From positions 4,920,668 to 4,984,667 of the forward strand of contig KV748179.1 in the NCBI GenBank assembly GCA_001692895.1: DNA of 64,000 nucleotides, in the 5' to 3' direction. The notes beneath the pieces are model-generated. The model saw nothing but the letters and a program-made list of their open reading frames with translations, was not told the DNA's origin and searched no databases. The position numbers were made by a program, and so were the translations under genes. The DNA is from Cenococcum geophilum 1.58. Lineage: Eukaryota > Ascomycota > Dothideomycetes > Gloniales > Gloniaceae. Position 1 is the stretch's first letter. Every line of letters starts with the position of its first letter. Positions 1 to 12,063 of this stretch are shown here, piece after piece.

Positions 1-1640
1 GGCTCCTAGGTTGCTAGGATTTAAATTAAGGCGTATATACTACTATATAGTGCTATTTAGAGTATTAATTAGAGGGTCCTCTAGCCTATTTCCTTTCTAA
101 AATAATTAAAAGTTTATAGCCGGCCGACCTTTTAGGGGGCTTCCTCTACCTATATAGAGCTCTCTTACGTAACTATCTCCTTTGGCTTCCTTTTCTTAGC
201 TTATTATAAGGCTTCCTTAGTAGTGATCTTATACTATAATTATAATTACTATCTGCTTATAGGTGCCTTATAGGTTCCTACGTAGTATATTAGCGTATAG
301 GCCCTAATTACTGCAGCCTTCTCCTACTATGTCCGCTTAATACTGCACACCCCGTTTTATACCTTATAGTCTACTTTACAGTTAATATATTTTTTAGGTG
401 GGTCTCCTATATATTCGCTAGTATTATATTATCTAGCGCAGCGTCCATATCTAACTTCTCTCTTATAACTCTTAGCTATATAGTTAAAGCCTTAGCATTT
501 AAAGCACTGCATTACTAGAAACGTTGTCTTATGCCTTATAATTAGGTAGTAGTCTCCTCCTAAGAAGAGGCCCTAATTAAATAGCGCATTTACTAACTCT
601 TTTAACTATATACCTATAATAAGTAATAATTTAACCTTTTATCCCGTTTGGACTCTTCCTAGCCTTTTCTACGCCAGCCTTTCTACTATAAGCCCCGCTA
701 TAGTATAGTTCTACTTTATTATATCTTCTATTATCTACTTAGCCTCTAGGCCTTAGATAGCAAGGCTTATAGGTACTATATAGACCTCTACTAGTACTAG
801 CGGAACAGCTGGTGTAGTAGAGTGTCTAAGGACCTTTATTTACTCTGTTTCTTATAGCAACCTATCTTTTACGTCTTTATTTATAATATACGCCCTAATA
901 TTACCACTTTATAACTTCTTTACAGCCTATATCCTGTGGGTGTCTAGGGGTCCTACGGCCTAGAGTTTATGTACTAGGGCTTAGCTATTCTGCTTTAAGG
1001 TTTCCTTATAGTTAGCGGCGTCGCCTATACGGATTGTAATCTTATATATATCTATAGGTTTATAGGCAACTTGTCTTATAGCTTAGGGCATTATAGGTGT
1101 AGTGGTAGCGATATATACGTATAATAGCGGGCCTATAGACGTCGGTCCGCTCTTTATAGCTATTATTATAGCCTTTTTAAGGGCGCCAATATCTGTCCGG
1201 ATTGCCTTTATATCCTAGGCATATTACTCCTAGGTTCCTTAGGTCTAGATAAGCTCCGCCAACGTAGTAAAGGCTATCTAAAGGGTTATAATCGCGGTAG
1301 TAAGGAAGGAGAGCATAGTAGAGTACTCCTTGTCTATATTAAGAGATCGTTTCTATAGTGCCTGCTAGGTTTATTCTACGGTTTATATAGTCTATAAAAC
1401 GCGTTCTTAAAAGGCGCGCTGTTTAATTAGGGTGGTTAGGGTGGTTGGGGTTAGGGGTTTATTTGTTTATTATGATCCGGTTTTAGGGGCTGTATATTAG
1501 AAAACACTATATATACCTCCACTAACGCCAAATTGGGGTGTATGGTTTTAATAGGAAGGGTCTCTATAGTCCTCTAGAGCTCGTGGGAGCTCTATAGGGC
1601 TTGTTTCGCAGGTTTCTTTGGCGGGCGATTGTATTGTGTT
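1..1640 (-). mobile_element. Tad-like LINE, 5' end with ORF1 (decayed, runs off left edge)
   Basis: Read on the minus strand, about 1,330 down to 1 gives one long frame broken mainly by TAA/TAG. It shows a coiled-coil-like start containing IKAIRTDIGALKKAI, then two decayed CCHC zinc knuckles near 450-530 (CFKC and, further on, GRCAR, with His and last Cys changed to Tyr as RIP would do). This order is typical of the first ORF of fungal Tad/I-clade LINEs. About 1,400-1,640 would be the 5' untranslated part and includes a G-rich stretch on the plus strand (GGTTAGGGTGGTTAGGGTGG at 1,432). The element joins Copia-1 gag sequence near 1,640-1,655, so it probably inserted there. The reverse transcriptase ORF would lie left of the window. 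Confidence 0.6.
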
Positions 1641-4600
1641 ATGTTTGTATAGCGGCCATAGTAGGGAATATAGTAAAAAGTATAATTAATATTATCTATA
1701 AGATAATTATAGAGGTCCTTATAGAGGTTTATTTTAAAGTAATTACTAAAAAAAAGTGCTATATTTATAAGAAGCTAAATTACTAGTTAACTAGACACTC
1801 CCTTAATAAGCGAAAGGAGGTATATAATAAGTTTTATTAAAGTATAAGAAATGTTAAAAATTATAAGGTTACTATAGCCTACTTTTAAAGCTTCCTAGTT
1901 TAATATAAAGGCGTAGAAGATTTTAAGGGTAAGGTTAATAAGACCGAATAGCTCCTTATAGATATAGAAATTAAGGACTACTTACCTAACTAATACTTTA
2001 CTAAGTATAGTAAGGTAGATAGTATATAAACCGTCGCTATTCTTAATAACTAATCTACGCTCTATTCTATTACGAAGTTAGATATCTTTAATAAGCTAAA
2101 GGAGAGCTTTGCATTCTCCTTTAATAATAGATACTTAGTAAATATCTTCTATAGTATTATACTAGATACTAAAGCCGTAAGAGTATCTATAATAGAAGAA
2201 CCTTAAGTTTAAGCTCTTTAATAACTTAATACTTCTATCTAGATTAACTAATTAACGGTAGGCTAATATATAATACATTTTAGTAAAAGTACTACAATTT
2301 TTCTTAGTATAATTAGGGTCTAAACCCCCTTAGGATATATTACTTTCCATATTATTCCTATAAACACTCTATTTCTATTCTATATTAGGGATATAAATAA
2401 ATTAGGCGTTAAGTTTAATAACCTTAAGAATATACTTATATAGGGAGATAATCGGGTGCCTATTATACGTAAATAGGGTTACCCTTAACTGCTCCTTTAA
2501 TAACCAGAAAAGAGTATTACTTAAAGCTATTTAACTAAGTTAGAGTTACGTTAACTACACTATCGTTTTAGCCACCTATCCATTTATTAATTGCTTAGGG
2601 TTCTTTAGTAAGTAGGCTATAAAGTTAAGGTTAAGGCAATTAAGTATCTTATAAAGTACTATTATTACTACTAAATAAACTAGAAGTCCCCTAGCCAATT
2701 TAAGTTTACCCTTAAGAATAACTATAACTTTAACTTCTATATTATTATTAATGTTATATATCTTAGCGGTAAGCTAATACTCTAAGTTATTAACTTCTTA
2801 ACCTTCTTCTAAGCCGCGCGTTTTTTAAAAGATATATTAGCTAGAAACGCATAGGATACCCTTTAGTTATACTAGATTAATATCTATTTAGGACCCCTTA
2901 ATTAAATTATCTATAATATAAAAAAGAACTTTTTATCTATAGAGTTCTAATAATAAATAAAGGTAATAGCAATTAAGGTTAAGGAAGTCCCTATTAAGGC
3001 ATATAATAGTATTAGAAAAGTGGAATAATATTATATACTATTATACCGCGTATATAAGATTATCTCTTTAAAACTAAAGAATGCTAGTAAAGAACTTACC
3101 TTATAAATAGCTATTAAAGCTATTAATAATTCCGCTAGCCTAGATAGACTTATACCTATATTACTAGTCTTTAGCGCCTACCCTTAGATAACTAATAATT
3201 CTTTACTATCTCCCTTTATTATATAATAAGCTAAGGCTATTTATAAGGTAATAAAGGAGGTATAATATCTCTACGCTATACGCTAGGTTAATAACGTACT
3301 AGGAATAAGAAATGGCCTAAATACCTTAACTGCGCTTAATTTACCACTTTAGTCTAAAGTACGCGTATAGCGTAAAAAGGGAGGATGGTTAGGCCTATAC
3401 CAACTTATTATAATTAATAGCTAAACTTATACTATTTAGATGCCTTATAGACCCACTTAATTCTATTTAATTATTATTAAGCCTTACTATAAAGATAATA
3501 ATTCTAAGCCTTTGTAGGATGCCCTAAAAAATACCCTAAAGGAGAATTACAATTAACGTGCTTTAAAAGGCGACTATAATCCTAATATAATTATAGTAGA
3601 TATACTATAACTATAACGCGGTAGAGGTCGCCTAAAGGGATTATAATATCGCTAACATCTTATTAATTTTAAAGAATAATTTATTGCCGCTATTAAGAAT
3701 AAAGTTAAGTTATTNATAGCCTTTATAATAGCTAAAGAGAAGGCTAACTTTAAGCTCGCAAAATAGCTCTAAAAGGAAGGTTATATTATAACCCTAGGAG
3801 CTTCTTTTTAAGCATCTAATAAGTAGGAGATCGACGGTCTTATTATAAGAGAAGTCTTTAAATTTAAGAAGTATAACCCTACTAAGTTTAATAAAGTTCG
3901 TATTTTTAAGTTAAGGATAGTTAATAAGATTAAGGGCAAGGCTATTAATACCCTATTTAAGAAATTAAGGCTTATTATCTAAAGTTACAATAATAATAGT
4001 AAAGAGATAATTCTTACGTAATCTCCTATAATTTAATAAGCTAGTTAATAAGTTATTATTATATTAGCTCCCTCCTTAATAAAGAATAGAATAGCGGTCT
4101 ATTTATAAGATATTACCTAGGCCTATACCTAATTAAAGATGCACCTTTAGCGCTTAATATTAGCACACTTTTTAGAGTAAATTCGCTACTAATATCCTAA
4201 AGATACAATTATAGTTATACTTAAGCCATTATACGGAATTGCAGAGGCAGAAACCTATTAGTAGGCTACCTATAGTAAGCACCATAAAGAGAAGCTTTTA
4301 ATAACTACTTTTATATTTAATCTATACTTCCTTATTACAACTATAGGAACTCTATTTAGAATTATTGGCATATAAACTAATAATATAATTATCTTAGAAG
4401 ATAACTAATTCTTAGCTCTTAAAGAAGACAAGCTAGTAAAGGTAAATCTTATAGTAAAGCTAAAGGAAAAGCTTAATTTAATAACACCATTACTCTTTAA
4501 TAGATGCATCCTCTTCCTAAATAAGGATTCTATTACTTTACGCTAAAAGGGTTAAGGTAAGAAGATTAACATTATTAACGTTAATTCCCTAAAGTAAGAA

Positions 4601-5944
4601 TATATAGAGCAACGCGCTTGCGAAGCTTATATTACTTTTATCTATTAACCTAAGGCTTTATTTAATCTCTTTATTACTACCTAATACTAGAAACTAACTA
4701 AGGATAACGTTCTTACCCTAAATAAATGTCTTTCCTAGTAAATAAACCATTTTAATTAGGGACTACTCTACGTGCCTATTAATCTTCCTACTACTAAGCT
4801 CTTTATATTTATTAATAGATCGTTTATAAATAATAAAGATTTTAGCTCCTAGTTAGGATATAAGATTATTATTATAAATAAATTTACTAAAGAGAATAAC
4901 TTTATAATCTATAGCAATCTTATTTATTAGAGCTTAACTAAGAGTAAGCGCGTTACCTAAAGTATTTTAGCGTTAAAGATATATAGAATAGTTAGCGGAG
5001 TTAATATAGTAATTATAATTGGAACTACCCTAAAGATAATTATAGATTAACTTAAACTTTCTATTATCCCTATAATCGTATACACCAACTTATATTCCCT
5101 CTATAAGTATTTAATTAAGCTTAGTACTATAAAGGAAAAGCGCCTTATAATTAATATTATAGCACTTTAACAATCCTATAAGCGTTAAAAACTCTTTAAG
5201 ATTTAATAGATTAATAGCTAAGATAACCTAGTAGATATAATAATAAAGACAAACCTAAATAAGGCACTAGAGACGTTTATTAATATAAATACTCTACGTA
5301 TATAAATTAAAGGTTAGGTTAAAAGGAAGTTCTTAGAAATTTCTTAGTTATATAAGGTCTTAAGATATTTAGGAACTTTAACCGGCGGTTAAAGTTATTT
5401 AATTAGTTAAATTCTCTTACTAAGACCTTTTTAGAGGGGGGAGTATAATATTTTATAGACCCTAACTTAACCTGGCTAATTAGGATTTTCCATCCCTGGG
5501 ATAGAAAATCGCTATTAGCTCGCTTACTATTAGCGCCTTAGCGGCTCTCCGAATAAGATATCTATCTATAACCCCTAAGTAAGAAAGCACTACGTGCTAA
5601 GAGGCAAATTTTAAAATAGTAAGACTTATATTATAATAGCAATAGTAAGTAAGGAGGATTAATATTTATTCTATTAGTTAAGCGGTATATATATATAGAT
5701 AGTAACTATAAAAGAAGAGTTGCCAGTGTTAGGAATAAAGGGAAGCGCTTACTATTTAAGGTATATTACCGTCGTATATGGCAAGTTACCGTTACGTGCG
5801 GTAAGTTACCGTTACGTATTACCGCGGCACTGGCGTGGCGAGGAGCCTTAAGCTCCTCGCCCTCCCTTATTAAGATATACAAAACATTAATTATTATACT
5901 ATCTACAAACCATAGCTACGTAATATCACCTTATGTAACCAACA
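1641..5944 (+). mobile_element. Copia-1: Ty1/Copia retrotransposon, gag end to 3' LTR (decayed)
   Basis: Closely parallels the complete Copia-2 copy from about 21,800 to 25,947. Reading through stops gives, in order, a gag end with a decayed CCHC knuckle near 1,750, a protease region, an integrase core near 2,540-3,400, a Copia-type reverse transcriptase near 3,770-4,550 and an RNase H near 4,600-5,320. The order integrase before reverse transcriptase defines Copia. A polypurine tract (AGAGGGGGGAG) lies near 5,432. The 3' LTR ends at 5,944 and is followed by Gyp-A sequence (CCTATTCTATCTTAG), which in Gyp-B is uninterrupted near 26,584; CCTAT is the likely TSD. The 5' part is not in the window, apparently displaced by the LINE at 1-1,640. 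Confidence 0.85.
5727..5944 (+). repeat. 3' LTR of Copia-1
   Basis: A 218-bp segment starting TGTTAGGAATAA and ending ACCAACA, matching the two Copia-2 LTRs and the solo LTR at 17,122. It retains the diagnostic core GCGGCACTGGCGTGGCGAGG. It is longer and more diverged than the 197-bp Copia-2 LTRs. Confidence 0.85.
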
Positions 5945-7292
5945 CCTATTCTATCTTAGATTTTACTAATTAAGGGTAAAGAATACCTATCCTTCTAAGT
6001 AATGCTATTTAACTATCTATAGTTAATATATAGCCTAAGTTTTCTATTTTTCTTTAGTATAAATAGTACTAAATATTTTACTAATAACTATAATAGTCTA
6101 ATATATCCTTTTCGTAGGTTTTCCTAGACAAACCCTTTAAGCGCTTTAGACTTCTCTTAAGTAAGCTTATAAGTTAGAAAAAATCTTATATAATTACAGC
6201 ACCTAGTGTACCAAACGCGTGTTTACGCGTTTAGTGCATTAACTACTTATTTACAAAGCACTGACTAATTAGGGGGAGGGCGCGTTAGTATATAGACTAT
6301 ATAGTCTACCTTAATAGAATTAACAGTTACCACCATCTAAAAGAGTATACGATACTATACGTATTTCGTGCCCCTAGATATAACTTACTTGTATTATTAA
6401 ATTAATACAAATAAATCTTAAACTTATTTCTAGTTTTAACTCTATTTTATAGTTCTATACTATATAATTTACTAGCTTTTTACTTTTTAGGCTCTATAGT
6501 TTCTTGCTATATTTATAGTATCTTTTTAGTATATAGGATAACCCTTTTTTAGTTTCCTTATATATTGCTCTAACTTAGTACTATACTAGCTTAGTTTATT
6601 ATTATATTCTACGGTATTAAGTATCTTTAATATTAACCTAACCTATAACCCAATCAATCTTTAGATTATATTCCTATAACTAAGGTATACCTAATACTGC
6701 CTCATCCCGTCCTAATAGTAGGATATTAAAAGATATTTTAATTTGTCTCCCTTTAATAGTTATTTAAATAGGTCCTATTTTAAGGTTTATAATCTCTCCT
6801 CTATAGGTTATTAGATCTCCTAAAATTGTAACTAATAGGTAAGACTACTCCTTCTATCTATAAGGTAATCCTATTCTTTTAACTACTGCTAATAAGATAT
6901 AGTTTTATATTACTCCACTATCTATTAATACTTTAAACTATTAATCTTACTAATTAACTTATAAATTTAGGTATTGTTCTTAAATTCCTTTAAGAGTCTA
7001 AGGCTTTACTACTAGCTCCCTTTAGTTCTATAGGCCTCTTCTTTTCCTAACTATTAGCTACTTAATTCTATTATACTTAGCTTGTTTTTTTTATAGCTAA
7101 TACCCAGTTTACTTCTTATCCTTAATATATTATAGATATATATTTTCTAGGCATTCCTACTACTATTATCTATCTAAGCATTCTTCTATAAGGAATCTTT
7201 TTAGTTAAAGGATTAAGTCTCCTAACTCCTAAACTCTTATTATATGCTATCTATATATATACTTATCTAGCGCCTAATATATCCTTATAGGG
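5945..7292 (-). mobile_element. Gyp-A fragment 1 (gypsy, reverse transcriptase/protease side)
   Basis: Minus-strand gypsy sequence colinear with Gyp-B from about 26,585 to 27,710. On the minus strand it covers the early reverse transcriptase and the protease region. It is interrupted at 6,189-6,412 by a short foreign insertion, and its right end at 7,292 is the insertion point of Gyp-C (TSD TAGGG at 7,288-7,292). The element resumes at 16,256. The reading frame is full of TAA/TAG stops. Confidence 0.8.
6189..6412. mobile_element. 224-bp unclassified insertion in Gyp-A
   Basis: Gyp-A sequence stops at 6,188 and resumes at 6,413 relative to the uninterrupted Gyp-B copy near 26,820. Both sides carry the exact 8-bp direct repeat AAATCTTA (6,181-6,188 and 6,413-6,420). 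An 8-bp duplication suits hAT-type elements, but I see no clear terminal inverted repeats. There is a strong hairpin, AAACGCGTGTTTACGCGTTT, near 6,220. No coding potential. Confidence 0.5.
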
Positions 7293-7717
7293 TGTTACGG
7301 ACGCTTTAAGTACGATATTACAACTACTTGGAGAAGAGACGGAAGAAGCTAGTTGGTTAATTTAGGCACGGTCTAGGATGGAGCCGATAGAACCATGTGA
7401 CGAGGAATGGTAACCGAGGTTATATAATGTGCTACGTATTAAACGGGAGGAACGGGAGGAACTTACGTACCCCACGTATAAGACGTATATTACGTACAAG
7501 AAGGATTTTATAGGAGTACGGTTATGTATTTAAGGACCCTTAATCCCTACCTAGATAGTTCCTTCCTTGTAGTAATTCTTAGAATATAATTAGAGTTAAT
7601 CTATTGGGCAACCACTCCACCAGTTGTTATTCGTTGTTAACTTTTATACTTACATTTCCTACACACCTAGCCCAATAACAGGACCCACCGTAGTCCTTAC
7701 TACAAGGTTCCGTTACA
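7293..7717 (+). repeat. 5' LTR of Gyp-C
   Basis: 425 bp, starting TGTTACGGACGC and ending GGTTCCGTTACA. Matches the 3' LTR over its full length; differences are mainly C/T and G/A transitions. This copy keeps more of the original C and G than the 3' LTR. Confidence 0.9.
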
Positions 7718-10700
7718 CAATTACTACCTAATTATAGTATTAATACAAGAAGTCGAATAATATGCCACCAAAAGCAGCCACCATAACGCCATTAACGGCA
7801 GCAACTACATTAAGGTTAGGTAACGACACTAGTATAGCAGACACTAACTTACAGTAACCTGTAACGGTTGGACAGTTATAAGAGATAGTTAACCAGTTAA
7901 TAGAAAATAATACAGCGTTAGAAAATAGGATTAATGGGATAGGCGCAGTAAAGGTTAAGTTACTATCGATCGAAAGATACTTAGGAGAGAGATTAAAGCT
8001 TAAAGGATTCCTTACGTAAATGTACTTTAAGGTAGTACAGGAAGGAGCAAAGCTGGCAATACCTATGGATTAAATAGCCTATGCAGGACTATTCTTAACA
8101 GGAAGAGTACTTAAATAGTTTAAGCCTTATCTAATAGAAATCTAGGTAAATAGAATAATAACTATAAACTAAGAGGTACGGTTTATGTTCTTAAGCTAGA
8201 ATAGATTTGTTGAGCGACTTATATAAATATTCGGAGACCCGGAGGCAGTAACCACGGCGGAAAAAAAACTCTAAGATATTACGTAATAAACCTTAGCAAT
8301 TAAGTATATAACATAGTTCCAGATATTGGCAATATAAGTTAAGTAGAATAATAGGGCGCTTATAGTATAGTATAAATAGGGACTTAAGGCTAAAGTCTAG
8401 GACGCGATCATCCTAATAGAAGATGCGGATAGCCTAAGGGAGTTAATAGATTAGGCGATTAAGATTAACAATTAGATCTACTAAAGGGAATAGGCCAAGA
8501 GAGGTTAGGATAGAGTTTTATAGTTATATAAGGCGTAGAGTACGCAACGACTAAAGCTAAGTTAAAAACTATGGTATGGCGTAGAGCTAATAGACCTAAG
8601 TAGTACTAGAGAAGCCTATAAGAGATAGAGTAAATAACCGTAGAAACCTAGAGGATAAGGATTAAGTAATTAAAGGTCTAAGAAGCAGAGGCTAAATTAG
8701 GGATCTTAGTAGCAGAAGACATTTAGGCGGACTCTATAGCAAAAAAAATAGTTTAAAGAAGGAGCTTATATAAATTACGGAAAATAGGGTTATTACGTTA
8801 GAGACTATAGAAGTGGGCAGAGTTACTATATAGTAAAAGGTATAAGACTAGCAGACGATATATATATATAGAGGAACAACAATATACTATAAGGAACAAA
8901 AGAATATTTAATTAAAAGTTTTGCGTTTTGTTATAATAACACATACCAAATTTATAAAGACGCTAAGTATGGCGTAAGCTATTAGCTATAAGAGCTAGTA
9001 CCTATAGAATGCAGAGGAACTAATAAACCAGTTCGCAGATCGGATATTAAGGACGATAAATTTAATGTAGGCGAAATATTTTATAACAATAAGGCAATAA
9101 GAGCGGTTTACTGGGAATACGCAGCTATTAGAGATATTATACTAGAGGTAGAGGATAATTCCACTACGGAATAGGGAATATTAGTAGGGATTGAAACCCC
9201 ACTAGATATAATGTCTATCGCTTTATAAGACGTAAGAGAAGTAGGATAGCGAACCACTTCGGCACTTAATAAAGGTAAAAGGCTAAAGACTTAAGATTCT
9301 TATAGCGAGATGAGAGACGACTAAGATTCTTAAGACGAGATAAGGTAAGCTTAAGGACCTATAATGGATAATAACCGATGGAGCAGAGTAATAGCTTAGT
9401 TTAGTAATATACGAATAAGCTTAGGATGAAGTTTCCTAAAGGTATAAGACTCTTAAGACGAGATAAGTGAGATTTAAGACTCTTAAGATAAGATGAGAAC
9501 ACTAAGTAAGCCTAGTTGGACTAAGGCTGGAGCTAAGCTTAAGTTAGAAGCAAGCTTAGGATTAAAGAATCTAAGGGGCTAAGAATTTAGAGAATAAATT
9601 AAGACACCTATAAGCAAGAGGTAAAGGGCTTCTTTATAGATTAGAGAATCTACAGCGCAAATAGCAACTAGACTAGGAGATAGATATATAGACCTAGAGG
9701 ACTTACTAGTAGAATATAGTATTTAGACTAAAGATTAAAGAACTAATACCGAGATTAAGAAGTATAAAGACTTTAAGGATCTAAGTGCGAGATACAAACT
9801 AAAAGAAACTATAGAAGAATTTAAGTAAAGAATTATTGTATAGCAAGAATAGAAACTAGATAAGAGATCTAGTATATTAGGACGTATAAAGGACAGAGCA
9901 CTAGTATAAAGAATCACTAATAGGCCTAGGGTAGGCATACTAAGAGCTAAGTGGCTTACTAAACTAAAAGATAAAGAGGATTTAGGAATCCTAACTAGGT
10001 TTAAGGAATAATATATAAAGGGCTGTTATAACGCAGTAATAAGAAGATACTTCCTTACGGATAAGCCGTATATACTCTAGCAGCTGTACCAAAAGTGGTA
10101 TAGGTAAAGGCATAACGATAAGTAGGAAGATTTCTATATATAGTTAGATAAAAAAGTTATCTAGGACTACCTAATTATAGAGAAGGCCATAACGTATATT
10201 AAAGGAGCCTTAATTATAACGTTAAAGGATCTAGAGGAACGGTTAGAGGACTAGAGAAGTAAGAGGCGTATCTTAGTACCTACAAATAAAGTCGCGACAT
10301 TTAGATTAGCATGATAATGGTTTAAACTTAAAGATAAAGATAAGTTAAGAGTTAACCTAAAGCACCTAGCATACTACACGTTATTATGGATTGCGTATAT
10401 AGACAATATATACGAAATGCATAAGAATCTAAAGGAAAAGAATTGGAAATACCCTATAAGGATATATTGGATAATAGACAAGTAATAGTATAGGAATGCT
10501 AAATATATGCATAGATAGCATCCAGTAGAAGTTTAAGAGGAAGGAAGCTTAGTACTTTAACCAGGAAGATTCCTTATAAAAGAATACTTAGATGGATAAC
10601 AGTGGTGGGAATGCCTAGAGAATATGTATCTATAGTATATTAAAGATAAGAAATAAACTAGGTATTAGCTAAAGAGCGAGCTAAGTATATAAGGATTAAG

Positions 10701-11069
10701 CAGCTAATAGTTAGGAAAAGTAAAGGCCTACAGAACTAGAGGGAGCCAGTAGTAGAGCCTTAGATCCTTAAAGGAATTTAAGGTTAATACCTAAATTTAT
10801 AAGTTAAATAGTAAGATTAACAGTTCGAAGCGCTAATAGATAGTGGAGTAATAAGAAACTATATTTTACTAGTAGTAGTTAAGAGAATAGGATTACCTTA
10901 TAGGCAAAAGGAGGAACCTTACCTATTAGTTATAATTTTAGGAGATCTAATAGCCTACGGAGGAGGGATTATTAATCTTAAAATAGGACCTATTTAGATA
11001 ACTATTAAAGGAAGATAAATTAAAATGTCTTTTAATATCCTACCATTAGGACAGAATAAGGCAGTATTA

Positions 11070-12063
11070 ATAATAATAATAATTCATTGCTTAACGTCCG
11101 ATTCGGATCCCTATTGGGCCCACGTGGACTACTCCTTATTTACATGTGGGGAGAAAACTCTATTTAAGAAAAATGAGAAAACCCCGTGATCCATCTCCCC
11201 GCCTTTTGGGACTCGCCTACTTAGCGCCTACGAGTCGCCTATAGTGCTCTACTACCTTACTGTTTGACCTCTTTGGGAACCACTGCTGCCGTAATAAGCC
11301 TACGGACGCGCTAGTATCACAAACTATTACTCTACTACTGTAGAGTTACTAGGGGGCACCTGCTGCTCGCCCCCTTGCCTTTTATTACCATTTCCCTTGC
11401 AACCCGGAACTGATTTAGCACATTTTAACTAATAAGCCACTAGGTGACCGCCTTAAGGCCTTTTTGTGTTAAGAGCAGTGTATTATAGTTCTCTGTGCCA
11501 GCTGCTGAGAGCATTGTTTCTTGATTGGTGCGTAGGGGGCATAGCAGTATTACGTGTTTTGGTGTCTGTCTTGGCCAGCCACATTCGCATCTTGGGCTAC
11601 CTACTAGGACACCCACCCAGTAAAGCCAATCTTTTAGTCCTATTATTCCTGTTCTTAAGAGTGTTACTATTGTGTTTTCTGCCTTTGTTAGGCCTTCTCG
11701 GAGCCCTTGGGTATTTACCCCCCATGGCGTTAACCATGCTATGGCTTAGGTTCGTCTTGCCTGAGTCAGCCTCTGTACCTTCGACTCCCATTCGCCTCTC
11801 CAGCGTTGGTCCAACCAGTATTGCATTGCGGTAGATGGTTTCCCGGCGTTCTTGCGTGTTCTACTTTGGCTCCTTTCTCTGTCTTGCTGTCTTTGCTGCA
11901 GGTAGTTATATATTAGCTAGTAATACAGTAGAGTTTAACATGCCTGCTTATCCAGGCCTCTACCCCAGTTTTCTAGTGCTTTAGTCCCAAACTATAAGCA
12001 GTTGGCTGCCACCACCAATTGCGGGGAATTTCACCAGTTCTTTTGGATATCTTATAACGGTAT
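11070..12063 (-). mobile_element. 5'-truncated LINE 3' end inside Gyp-C, not RIP-mutated
   Basis: Flanked by an exact 15-bp duplication of Gyp-C, AATAAGGCAGTATTA, at 11,055-11,069 and 12,064-12,078, with an (ATA)n run at 11,070 that is the (TAT)n tail when read on the minus strand. Variable TSD plus simple-repeat tail mean target-primed insertion. The minus strand around 11,800-11,450 encodes the C-terminal knuckle of fungal Tad/I LINE polyproteins: CECGWPRQTPKHVILLCP, i.e. CxCG, then TxxH, then C. Only one in-frame TAA separates this from upstream coding. Base composition is near 48% GC, unlike the AT-rich host, so it probably landed after the host had been mutated or was too short or too low-copy for RIP. 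Confidence 0.8.

Noticed and set aside
1430..1460. Telomere-like GGTTAGGG run
   Set aside because: Only two imperfect units (GGTTAGGG, GGTTGGGG) inside a LINE leader; no array, so not an interstitial telomere.
11466..11834. 122-codon plus-strand open frame, leucine-rich
   Set aside because: Antisense to the LINE coding strand; the minus strand carries the conserved CxCG...H...C knuckle.
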